Assembly (NCBI RefSeq): GCF_016908595.1
Contig: NZ_JAFBEC010000006.1
Coordinates: 62,001-126,000 of the forward strand
Direction: 5' to 3'
Length of the DNA stretch: 64,000 nucleotides
Source of the DNA: Geomicrobium sediminis
GTDB lineage: Bacteria > Bacillota > Bacilli > Bacillales > Marinococcaceae
The notes beneath the pieces were generated by a model, which made no database searches, was not told the origin of the DNA, and was given only the letters and a program-made list of their open reading frames with translations. Of the stretch, positions 41,998 through 49,267 are shown in pieces (the stretch's first letter is position 1; each line of letters opens with the position of its first letter). Both the position numbers and the translations under genes were made by a program.

Positions 41998-43104
41998 ATG
42001 GGTGAGCAACGTAAACCTCGACTGCAAGAGATGTTTGAATATTTGCATCAAAATCCTGAAATGAGTAATGAGGAAGTAAATACGACAGCGTTTCTGAAGA
42101 AAGTTATTGAAGAATCGGGCATTAAGGTGAAGACGTTTGATGATCTTACAGGACTTGTTGTCGATGTAGGCAGTGGCGGACCCGTTGTCGCACTGCGAGC
42201 TGACATCGATGCGGTTTATCAAGAAGTTGATGGAGAGTGGAGACCAAATCATTCGTGTGGGCACGATGCTCATATGACAATGGTGTTAGGTGTGCTGTTT
42301 AAGCTTCTTGAACGAAAATCCCTTGATCGAACGTACCGGTTTATTTTCCAACCAGCAGAAGAAAAGGGAACAGGAGCATTAGCGTTGATTGAGAAAGGTG
42401 TCGTCGATGACGTAGACATCTTGTTCGGTATGCACCTTAGACCGATACAAGAGTTACGCGCAGGGGAGTTCGCACCAGCCATTCAGCACGGAGCAGCTCG
42501 CTTTATAAACGGCACGATTCGTGGAGAAGACGCCCACGGTGCGAGACCACACTTGACGGCAAACAGTATTCAAGTCGGCATGGATTTGTTCCAACAGCTA
42601 AATTCAATGCAGATTAATCCGATGCACCCGTATTCAGCGAAGTTAACGACGTTCCACGCGGGTGGGAAAAGCCCGAACATTATTCCGGGAAGCGCAACGT
42701 TTTCGATTGACGTTCGTGCACAAACGAATGAGACGATGGAAGAAGTGATCGCTCATATCGAACGATTTAGATCTTCACTTGAAACGCTACATAACGTACA
42801 GATAGAATTAACAACGAGCGCAAATGTCGCAGCAGCTGTCATTTCTACTCAAGCGGAGCAAGCATTATCAGAAGCAATTGTTACAACTGTTGGACAAGAA
42901 TCATTAAAGCCTCGTCTTGTGACGACTGGAGGCGATGATTTTCATTTTTACACGATAAAAAATCCCGAATTAAAAGCGACGATGTTAGGAGTTGGTTGCG
43001 ATTTATCTCCAGGGTTACATCACCCTCATATGACATTCGATCATAAACAAATGGAGCCAGCAATTAAAATCCTAACAGAAGCGATGACTACGGTAGATAT
43101 TTAG
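41998..43104 (+). CDS. M20 amidohydrolase, probable N-acyl-amino-acid deacylase
   Basis: 368 aa M20D amidohydrolase. Metal ligands are in NHSCGHDAHM (Cys/His/His), FQPAEEKGTGA (Glu pair), MHLRPIQELRAGEF and GLHHPHMTFDH; the dimerisation domain covers about 170-285. It starts a tight cluster with a COG3375-type GNAT (12-base gap) and a MenC/NSAR gene. In Geobacillus a homologous trio converts D- to L-amino acids, with the M20 enzyme hydrolysing N-succinyl-L-amino acids; that role is inferred from context. The ribosome site (AAGGGG) is rather far from the ATG. Confidence 0.82.
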   Translation: MGEQRKPRLQEMFEYLHQNPEMSNEEVNTTAFLKKVIEESGIKVKTFDDLTGLVVDVGSGGPVVALRADIDAVYQEVDGEWRPNHSCGHDAHMTMVLGVLFKLLERKSLDRTYRFIFQPAEEKGTGALALIEKGVVDDVDILFGMHLRPIQELRAGEFAPAIQHGAARFINGTIRGEDAHGARPHLTANSIQVGMDLFQQLNSMQINPMHPYSAKLTTFHAGGKSPNIIPGSATFSIDVRAQTNETMEEVIAHIERFRSSLETLHNVQIELTTSANVAAAVISTQAEQALSEAIVTTVGQESLKPRLVTTGGDDFHFYTIKNPELKATMLGVGCDLSPGLHHPHMTFDHKQMEPAIKILTEAMTTVDI

Positions 43105-43115
43105 GAGGAACAAGC

Positions 43116-43886
43116 ATGATTACCATCCGAGAACTTACGACGATGGAAGAATTAGAAGAGATGATGGACGTAGAAGAAGCGGTCTGGCAAATGGAGCCGT
43201 TACAAGTCCATCAAACGTTCACGGTACTTAAAAATGGTGGGATTATTCTCGGTGCTTATGATGATGAGAAAATGATTGGGTTTTTGTATAGCTTTCCAGG
43301 GTTTGTCGAAGGGGACGTGTACTTATGTTCTCACATGTTAGGTTTTCTTCCGGACTATCGTAAGCGTGGCATTGGCGTCTTAATGAAGCAAAGACAAGCC
43401 GAGCTTGCTAAAGAACGAGACTATCAAAAAATTACGTGGACGTTTGACCCGTTGGAAACACCAAATGCGTACTTAAACATCCAAAAGCTACGAGCAATCG
43501 GTGCTCATTATAAGGTCAATCATTATGGTGAGATGGCAGATGAATTTAATACAGGTCTACCGACAGATCGAATGATAATTGAGTGGGATTTAACGAAGTC
43601 AACGGCTGTTGAAGAAGTCGTGATCAGTGACACTCATCTTCTACTACGTAATAACAATGGCCATCCAAAAGAGCACAACTCTTTTGACAGAGAGTCGAAT
43701 GAACCGTACTACATCGCCGTACCGAGTAACTTCCAACAAATCAAAGAAGAGAACTTTGAGCTAGCAAAAGCGTGGCGGTTTGAAACACAACAGCGCTTTG
43801 TGGAATTGTTTCAAGCGGGCTACGTTGCAACCGGTGTTAAAAATGATCTTAACAACGAGACGACCTACTACAAACTGACGAAATAG
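43116..43886 (+). CDS. COG3375-type GNAT acyltransferase
   Basis: 256 aa. [47 protein letters not shown] and the CoA loop [18 protein letters not shown], then [35 protein letters not shown]...[10 protein letters not shown], mark the COG3375 family, which is larger than ordinary GNATs. In the D-amino-acid conversion cluster of Geobacillus the homologue is a succinyl-CoA:D-amino-acid N-succinyltransferase. AGGAGGAACAAGC precedes the ATG. The second gene of the cluster, 10 bases before the menC-like gene. Confidence 0.82.
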   Translation: MITIRELTTMEELEEMMDVEEAVWQMEPLQVHQTFTVLKNGGIILGAYDDEKMIGFLYSFPGFVEGDVYLCSHMLGFLPDYRKRGIGVLMKQRQAELAKERDYQKITWTFDPLETPNAYLNIQKLRAIGAHYKVNHYGEMADEFNTGLPTDRMIIEWDLTKSTAVEEVVISDTHLLLRNNNGHPKEHNSFDRESNEPYYIAVPSNFQQIKEENFELAKAWRFETQQRFVELFQAGYVATGVKNDLNNETTYYKLTK

Positions 43887-43896
43887 AGGCGATACA

Positions 43897-45009
43897 ATGA
43901 ATCTTAAACAAGTAACAATTAGACGACTTAACATGGCCTTAAAAGCTCCGTTTACGACGAGCTTTGGAACATTCACGGATCGTGAATTTCTAATTATAGA
44001 AGTACGTGATGGCGATGGAAAGGTTGGCTACGGGGAGTCGGTTGCGTTTGCAAGCCCGTGGTACAACGAAGAAACCGTTGATACGAACGTTCATATGATC
44101 GAGAAATTTCTCGTGCCAGCATTACAAGAAAAACCGATCACTCATCCAGAAGAAGTAAGTGAGCGATTTGCGTTTATTAGACGTAATAACATGGCGAAGT
44201 CAGCGGTAGAAGGGGCCATTTGGGACTTGTATGCAAAGCAACAAAATAAACCGTTAGCAGAAGTACTAGGAGGCGTTGCGAAGCAAATCGACGTTGGCGT
44301 GAGTATCGGAATTAAAGATTCAGTTGAGGACTTAATTGAAACGGTCCAATCCCATGTTGATGCAGGGTATAAGCGAATAAAAATTAAAATCAAGCCAGGC
44401 TGGGACATCGATGTGCTTCGTGAAGTAAGGAAGCAATTTCCTACCATTCAAATGATGGGAGATGCAAACTCAGCGTACACGCTTGAAGATCTGGATCATT
44501 TGAAACAACTGGATGATTTGAACTTAACGATGGTTGAACAGCCGCTTGAACACGATGATATTATCGATCATCGTCTACTGCAAGAAGCGATGACAACGCC
44601 GATTTGCTTAGACGAAAGCATTCACTCTTTAGCGGATGCGAAAAAGGCAATCGCACTCGGAAGCTGCAAAATTATTAATATAAAAATTGGTCGAGTTGGC
44701 GGATTAACTGAAGCGAAGCGAATTCATGACTACTGCAAAGAACAAGATATTCCAGTCTGGTGCGGGGGAATGCTAGAGTCTGGGATCGGGCGTGCTCACA
44801 ACATTGCATTGACGACATTGCCGCAATTTATTTTACCTGGTGATACAGCTAGTTCAGCAAACTATTGGCATAAAGACATCATTTCACCAGAAGTCGTTGC
44901 CGAAAATGGGGTTATTCAAGTTCCGACAGGAGCGGGAATTGGTTATGACATTAATGAAGAAGCACTTGAAGAATTTACGGTGGATCGTTCAACCATTGAG
45001 CTAGACTAA
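43897..45009 (+). CDS. menC: o-Succinylbenzoate synthase / N-succinylamino-acid racemase family
   Basis: 370 aa enolase-superfamily enzyme of the OSBS/NSAR subgroup. The acid/base KxK is at K162-K164 (IKIKIKPG region), metal ligands are D189 (GDAN), E214 (VEQP) and D239 (CLDES), and the opposite base K263 is in [10 protein letters not shown]. Sequence alone does not separate o-succinylbenzoate synthase (menaquinone) from N-succinylamino-acid racemase. No other men gene is present, whereas an N-succinyltransferase-like GNAT and an M20 deacylase are directly upstream, so the racemase role is favoured. Confidence 0.87.
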   Translation: MNLKQVTIRRLNMALKAPFTTSFGTFTDREFLIIEVRDGDGKVGYGESVAFASPWYNEETVDTNVHMIEKFLVPALQEKPITHPEEVSERFAFIRRNNMAKSAVEGAIWDLYAKQQNKPLAEVLGGVAKQIDVGVSIGIKDSVEDLIETVQSHVDAGYKRIKIKIKPGWDIDVLREVRKQFPTIQMMGDANSAYTLEDLDHLKQLDDLNLTMVEQPLEHDDIIDHRLLQEAMTTPICLDESIHSLADAKKAIALGSCKIINIKIGRVGGLTEAKRIHDYCKEQDIPVWCGGMLESGIGRAHNIALTTLPQFILPGDTASSANYWHKDIISPEVVAENGVIQVPTGAGIGYDINEEALEEFTVDRSTIELD

Positions 45010-45048
45010 CAACAGGACGTATGTAGACATCATAAGGGGGAGAGCCCG

Positions 45049-46239
45049 TTGGCTCAGAAAAAAGAGAGAGCTTCATTTATGGATGGGGGATTTGGCCGTT
45101 ATTTTTTACCGGCCATCTTACTTCAAAGTGTATTGATCGGTGGCGGTTACGCAACCGGTCGGGAAATTGTGCAGTACGGTGCAGGATTTGGGGCACTCGG
45201 TTGGATTACGGGCATCATGATTTTTATCGGGTTTTCTGTGATGGCCATACTTACATTTGAAATGGCAAGAAAATTCCAAGTCTTTGATTATCGGTCGCTT
45301 CTAAAGCAATTGATTGGACCCTTTTGGTTTTTGTTTGATATCGTCTATCTCTTACTTGCCGTATTAATCATTTCAATTGTCGCATCAGCAACAGGTGAAA
45401 TTCTTAATCAGACGATGGGAATTCCGAATTGGATTGGAATTGTCATTATGATGGTGCTCGTCGGTTGGTTGAATTTCTATGGTGACCGCCTCATTGAGAA
45501 GTTCAAAACAATTGGAACGATCTCGCTTATGGTTGGTTATGTGTTCTTTAGCATCCTCGTGATTTCCTCGACGTGGGAAAACGCAGCTGAAGTTCTTCGT
45601 ACAGGGGATACGAGCTTTATCCCCGGTGAAATTAGCATTTGGATGGTGTTGTGGACAGGAGTCATTTACGTCGGGTACAATTTAGCCGTTTACCCAGCAG
45701 CGCTCTTTACAATTAAACGACAAAAATCAGTAAAAGAAACGATTGTTTCTGGGCTCATTGCAGGTTTCTTAATGACGAGTCCGTGGTTTCTCACTTACTT
45801 TGCATTACTCGGGTTCTACCCAGATGAAGCGGTACTCGGTTCTTCTGTCCCATGGCTCGTGATGCTTGATGGATATGGGTTATGGGTCATGATACTCTTT
45901 GGTTTTATCGTCGGATGGACATTGATCGAAACGGCGACGGGAATGATTCATGCTTTTATTACGAGAGTCGACCAGCAATTCGAGGAGTTTGGGAAGGCAC
46001 CACTCTCTGGGAAAAAGCGTGCGATTGTGTCAGTTGGAACGCTCGTGTCTGCCTTTTTGCTAGCGCAAGTTGGGATTATTGATCTCATTGCTTACGGCTA
46101 TACGTTCATGGCTTATGCAATGATTGCCATCTTTGGCTTGCCGTTACTCACAATCGGTTTTTACCGGATTATAAAGCCACAATGGAAAAAGTCGTATTGG
46201 GATAAGCAAAAGAAATCGAATGTTGATGCACAAGGGTAA
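45049..46239 (+). CDS. YkvI-family membrane transporter
   Basis: 396 aa with about ten to eleven hydrophobic segments, related to the amino-acid/APC-like YkvI family: RYFLPAILLQSVLIGGGYATGREIVQYGAGFGALGWITG, then LLLAVLIISIVASATGEIL and GWTLIETATGMIHAFITRV. The GGGYATGRE motif is typical of an unwound TM1 that binds substrate. TTG 45049 eight bases after AGGGGGAG is the start. Located 39 bases behind the racemase gene, it may import amino acids or their acyl derivatives for the conversion pathway (inference). Ends in a terminator. Confidence 0.82.
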   Translation: MAQKKERASFMDGGFGRYFLPAILLQSVLIGGGYATGREIVQYGAGFGALGWITGIMIFIGFSVMAILTFEMARKFQVFDYRSLLKQLIGPFWFLFDIVYLLLAVLIISIVASATGEILNQTMGIPNWIGIVIMMVLVGWLNFYGDRLIEKFKTIGTISLMVGYVFFSILVISSTWENAAEVLRTGDTSFIPGEISIWMVLWTGVIYVGYNLAVYPAALFTIKRQKSVKETIVSGLIAGFLMTSPWFLTYFALLGFYPDEAVLGSSVPWLVMLDGYGLWVMILFGFIVGWTLIETATGMIHAFITRVDQQFEEFGKAPLSGKKRAIVSVGTLVSAFLLAQVGIIDLIAYGYTFMAYAMIAIFGLPLLTIGFYRIIKPQWKKSYWDKQKKSNVDAQG

Positions 46240-46240
46240 A

Positions 46241-46288
46241 AAAAGAGGTTAGTGATGGGAAGTTGATCATTAGCCCTTCTTTATTTTG
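46241..46288 (+). terminator. Terminator after the YkvI-type gene
   Basis: GGTTAGTGAT / ATCATTAGCC stem with two G-T pairs, flanked by A-rich and T-rich tracts. Confidence 0.78.
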
Positions 46289-46361
46289 ACTAGAGTTCGG
46301 TATGATTTTTCAAGAATGAAGAAAAAAACAAATCGTTTAAAAAGGCAGTTGAAGTATAAAG

Positions 46362-46370
46362 TGTTATACT
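46362..46370 (+). promoter_or_regulatory. Extended -10 promoter element
   Basis: TGTTATACT contains TGn-TATACT, about 35 bases before the GAF-STAS start codon. No good -35 hexamer at 17 bp. Confidence 0.5.
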
Positions 46371-46404
46371 GTGTGTAACTTATTCTAAGGAGTTCGACTG
46401 TAGT

Positions 46405-47247
46405 ATGATCCCAAATCCACATGAATCACTTGTAGATGTTTCCAATCAATTGTTTGAGTTAATTGTCGATGAGCTCGAAGTAAACACAGCTTATGTCGCT
46501 AGAAGAGATGACAATGTGATGACGGTGCTTAATTCTCATAACAAGACAGAAGAAATTGTCCCTTCAGATGTCGTCGTAAATTATGAAGACTCGAATTGTA
46601 AACTCGTGTTAGAGAACCCTGATCAAGTACGCTCAGTTTCTAATTTGTTCACTGATGTTGAAACGAAGGATCGAACGGTAACTGAGCAGTTTCAAGTGAA
46701 AGCATTCCTTGGTGTTTCTTTACATCGGAAAAACGGTAAGCCATTCGGTACATTATGTGTGATGGACCGTAATGAGAAAGCTTTCTCTAAAGAACAAGTG
46801 GAGTTTATGAAAATGGTGGCAGGCGTTCTAAGTTATATGATTGAATTGGATGAAGCGTATGAAGATATGAAACTTCTTAGCGCACCAATCATCCCTGTTT
46901 CAAATCAATTAGCCGTATTAGCATTACAAGGGAACATTAATGAAAAGCGCGAACTGATGATTATTGAAGAAACACTTACTTACGTTGCCCGCGAAAAGGT
47001 TCAATACATTGCCATCGACTTGTCGCAAATGAATCGGACCGATCAATCGTTTATAAATCTACTTGAGAGACTCGTAAATGCATTAAAGCTAATGGGTGTC
47101 CAAGTGATGTTGTCCGGCGTACCAATTAGCCTTGCTGAACACTCGTACATTAACAATCGGTTGTTTGAATTAGAAGTCGGCTACGTTCAGAATCTATCTG
47201 ATGCCTTTTCAAATTTAGGATATGAACTTAAAAAAACGATCCATTAA
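46405..47247 (+). CDS. GAF-STAS protein, RsbR-like
   Basis: 280 aa. Residues 8-150 form a GAF-like sensor domain (NTAYVARRDDNVMTVLNSHN...FLGVSLHRKNGKPFGTLCVMDR), and residues 165-278 a STAS domain starting APIIPVSNQLAVLALQGNI like RsbR-family co-antagonists of the stressosome. In RsbRA the STAS motif VVDTMVA carries the phosphorylated Thr; here the aligned stretch is RTDQSFI, with Gln at the Thr position and a Ser next to it. No RsbS/RsbT genes adjoin. The sensor ligand is unknown. AAGGAG precedes ATG 46405. Confidence 0.82.
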   Translation: MIPNPHESLVDVSNQLFELIVDELEVNTAYVARRDDNVMTVLNSHNKTEEIVPSDVVVNYEDSNCKLVLENPDQVRSVSNLFTDVETKDRTVTEQFQVKAFLGVSLHRKNGKPFGTLCVMDRNEKAFSKEQVEFMKMVAGVLSYMIELDEAYEDMKLLSAPIIPVSNQLAVLALQGNINEKRELMIIEETLTYVAREKVQYIAIDLSQMNRTDQSFINLLERLVNALKLMGVQVMLSGVPISLAEHSYINNRLFELEVGYVQNLSDAFSNLGYELKKTIH

Positions 47248-47259
47248 TCGTGCCTATTC

Positions 47260-47299
47260 AAAGCGAGCCCATCTATCTGTAGACGGGCTCGCTTTTTTT
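47260..47299 (+). terminator. rho-independent terminator
   Basis: AAAGCGAGCCC...GGGCTCGCTTT stem extended by TCTA/TAGA with a TTTTTTT tail after the GAF-STAS gene. Confidence 0.95.
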
Positions 47300-47319
47300 G
47301 GTATGTACAGTGCCGGAGT

Positions 47320-47613
47320 GTAAGAGCTGGGTGTGGTGTAGCAAGAGGAGTGGAGTGTGGTGCAAGAGCTAGGCGTGGTGTAGCAAGAGGAGTGGAGTGT
47401 GGTGCAAGAGCTGGGCGTGGTGTAGCAAGAGGAGTGTGGGGTGTTGCAAGAGCTGGGTATGGTGTAGCAAGAGGAGTGGAGTGTGGTGCAAGAGCTGGGC
47501 GTGGTGTAGCAAGAGGAGCGCGTGGTGGTGCAAGAGCTGGGTGTGGTGTAGCAAGAGGAGCGCGTGGTGGTGCAAGAGCTGGGCATGGTGTAGCAAGAGG
47601 AGTGGAGTGTGGT
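47320..47613. repeat. 42-bp minisatellite, seven copies
   Basis: Seven tandem 42-bp units, each of two related 21-bp halves: one begins GCAAGAGCTGGG and ends GTGGTGTA, the other begins GCAAGAGGAG and ends variably. A degenerate eighth half-unit follows to about 47650. The array is G-rich and C-poor on the plus strand and lies between two terminators in the gene-free stretch 47248-47920. Because 21 is a multiple of three and the unit lacks stops, frames stay open on both strands, but none has a ribosome site. Confidence 0.92.
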
Positions 47614-47822
47614 GCAAGAGGAGCGAAGGGTGTCAAGAGGATAGCAGGATGGTGCAAGGTTGATCGGGCAAGTAGAAAACCCCTTCGTTGTAACATCGAA
47701 GTAGTGACTTTTGGGTTTTATGTAACAGAGTCCCGCCGGATTTAAACACCTATACAAGAGCTATTCTAAGTTGTCGTAAAAAGCGATGGTGCCATACTCA
47801 TATGGATCCACAAGAGTAAGAA

Positions 47823-47860
47823 AAAAGACTCTCCGCCACTTTGGTTACGGAGAGTCTTTT
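47823..47860. terminator. Bidirectional terminator
   Basis: AAAAGACTCTCCG / CGGAGAGTCTTTT, 13-bp perfect arms with a 12-base loop. On the minus strand it would end the transcript of the 48-aa membrane protein gene. Confidence 0.9.
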
Positions 47861-47920
47861 CTTTTTCTTATATATTGTCGGTTGTGCATTGCATTCTTTG
47901 TTCGAACAACGTTCGTCCGA

Positions 47921-48067
47921 TTATAAGAACGTCGTTAATAAAACAATCGCACCAGCGATTAAGACGAAGCTAGCAATGGAACGAATTAAACAGCCAACGC
48001 CTCTCATTACGAGTGGGAAAACGAAAATGACCATGATTGCGATGACGATAATGGTGATAAGATCCAC
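47921..48067 (-). CDS. 48-residue membrane protein
   Basis: GTG 48067, nine bases after AAGGGGGGCGG, opens a frame for a 48-aa protein starting (M)DLITIIVIAIMVIFVFPL, with two hydrophobic helices separated by VMRGVGCLIRS. The strong ribosome site, the coherent two-helix topology and a terminator downstream on the same strand support a real gene that would be missed by length cut-offs. I recognise no named family. It diverges from the Cna-B-type gene. A palindromic CGAACAACGTTCG lies just past its stop. Confidence 0.65.
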   Translation of the reverse strand: MDLITIIVIAIMVIFVFPLVMRGVGCLIRSIASFVLIAGAIVLLTTFL

Positions 48068-48243
48068 GGAATCCGCCCCCCTTCTTTGATGTTGATTTCC
48101 TCTTCTACTTTTACATAAAGTTCCCGAAATGAAAAGCGTTGAAACAAAGTTAATTTTTCTTGTGTCATTCGATCTCTGTTATACGCCGAGTCATGAAGAC
48201 AAGGTTCTGCATAATCTATCGTAAACAATGAAGAGGTGAAACA

Positions 48244-49203
48244 ATGGGAGGTAGAGAAAGAAGGATTCAAATCAACAACAATTTGATTAATGGACCCGGG
48301 TTCGTTGAGTCCAGTCCCCCTGAAGAACAATTCGCATCGTTTTTAATTCGGAAAATTGACGTAACGACAGGGTTGCCGCTTGCAGGTGTAACGTTTACGT
48401 TGTTCCAGGGTAATACCGAAATTGCAATAGAAGTTACGAACGAAAATGGAGAAGTGCGCTTTAGTGATTTATCACCTGGCGAGTATCAACTTGAAGAAAC
48501 AATCGGGTTGCCAGGGTATCAAGAGACAACGAATCTAGTAACAATTACGATCCAGTCTGCCGTTGAGATTTATATGAACGGTGTGCTTACGAACGAATTG
48601 ACGCTTGAAAATGTCCCGGTCTTTCAACTGGCATTCTTAAAAGTAGACAACGAGACGAGGCAACCGTTAAGTCGGGCGACGTACACACTAACTGATGCGC
48701 TCGGTACTGTTCGTACCGTGACCTCAAATGCTGATGGGCTCGTGGATTTCGGTGTCGTACCACCAGGACGTTATGTGTTAGTAGAAATCTCTTCCCCGCC
48801 AGGATACGTTGACAACAATGTCCCACTTGAGGTAATCGTGACTAATGATGGAACAATCACCGTCGGGCAAGTGGAATTGTCTGAATTTGTAGCAACGAAT
48901 GAAAGGGCTAGATTTGAATTTTTCGTGCGGAAATTGAGTGTTGACGGTACACGACTATCAGATGCGTTGTTTGAATTAATAAATGATTTGGGAGAAGTAC
49001 GAGATGTTCAGGTTAGCGATTTCGATGGTGTTGCTAGATTCTCCAATGTACTTCCTGGACAATACGTAATCAGAGAAGCTATACCACCTGCAGGTTTTGC
49101 TCCTATTCAAACTGATTTTCCAGTGATCGTGAAGGAAGACGGTGAAATCATCATTAACAATGTTCCTGGTGATGGCTATCCAATTCTAAATGAATTACAG
49201 TAA
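48244..49203 (+). CDS. Cna-B/SpaA-fold repeat protein without signal peptide
   Basis: 319 aa with three prealbumin-like Cna-B/SpaA domains (about 20-112, 120-215 and 220-315). Each has the pattern K-D--T--PL-G-TFTL, then NG-V-F-DL-PG-Y-L-E----PGY. Such domains build pilins and adhesins and often carry Lys-Asn isopeptide bonds; a leading Lys and the YQLEE Glu are visible in repeat one. The start (MGGRERRIQINNNLING) is not a signal peptide, and there is no LPxTG or membrane anchor at the end. GAAGAGGTGAAAC precedes ATG 48244. CATAATCTA (48210-48218) resembles a sigma-K -10. Spore-surface location is conjecture. Confidence 0.85.
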   Translation: MGGRERRIQINNNLINGPGFVESSPPEEQFASFLIRKIDVTTGLPLAGVTFTLFQGNTEIAIEVTNENGEVRFSDLSPGEYQLEETIGLPGYQETTNLVTITIQSAVEIYMNGVLTNELTLENVPVFQLAFLKVDNETRQPLSRATYTLTDALGTVRTVTSNADGLVDFGVVPPGRYVLVEISSPPGYVDNNVPLEVIVTNDGTITVGQVELSEFVATNERARFEFFVRKLSVDGTRLSDALFELINDLGEVRDVQVSDFDGVARFSNVLPGQYVIREAIPPAGFAPIQTDFPVIVKEDGEIIINNVPGDGYPILNELQ

Positions 49204-49229
49204 CGAGCATATCTGCCCCGCTTCAAGTT

Positions 49230-49262
49230 AACCCCCTCTAGTCTAAGACTAGAGGGGGTTAT
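49230..49262. terminator. Bidirectional terminator
   Basis: AACCCCCTCTAGTC / GACTAGAGGGGGTT with a TAA loop between convergent genes. Confidence 0.93.
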
Positions 49263-49267
49263 TATGG

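Noticed and set aside
46335-46360. Sigma-B promoter before the GAF-STAS gene (perfect GTTTAA)
   Set aside because: No GGGTAT-like -10 at 12-14 bases; an extended -10 sigma-A element is closer to the gene.
47244-47757. Several long open frames (82-167 codons) on both strands across the minisatellite
   Set aside because: They stay open only because the 21-bp repeat is a multiple of three and lacks stops. None has a ribosome site, and the translated sequences are pure low-complexity repeats.
47903-47915. CGAACAACGTTCG as a LexA box
   Set aside because: The spacer between the GAAC and GTTC halves is three bases, not four, and it lies after the stop of the small gene rather than before a start.
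48068-48165. Upstream minus-strand frame beginning MTQEKLTLFQRFSF that overlaps the 48-aa gene
   Set aside because: Weak ribosome site and its latter half overlaps the ribosome site and start of the better-supported 48-aa gene in another frame; cannot be excluded but not supported.
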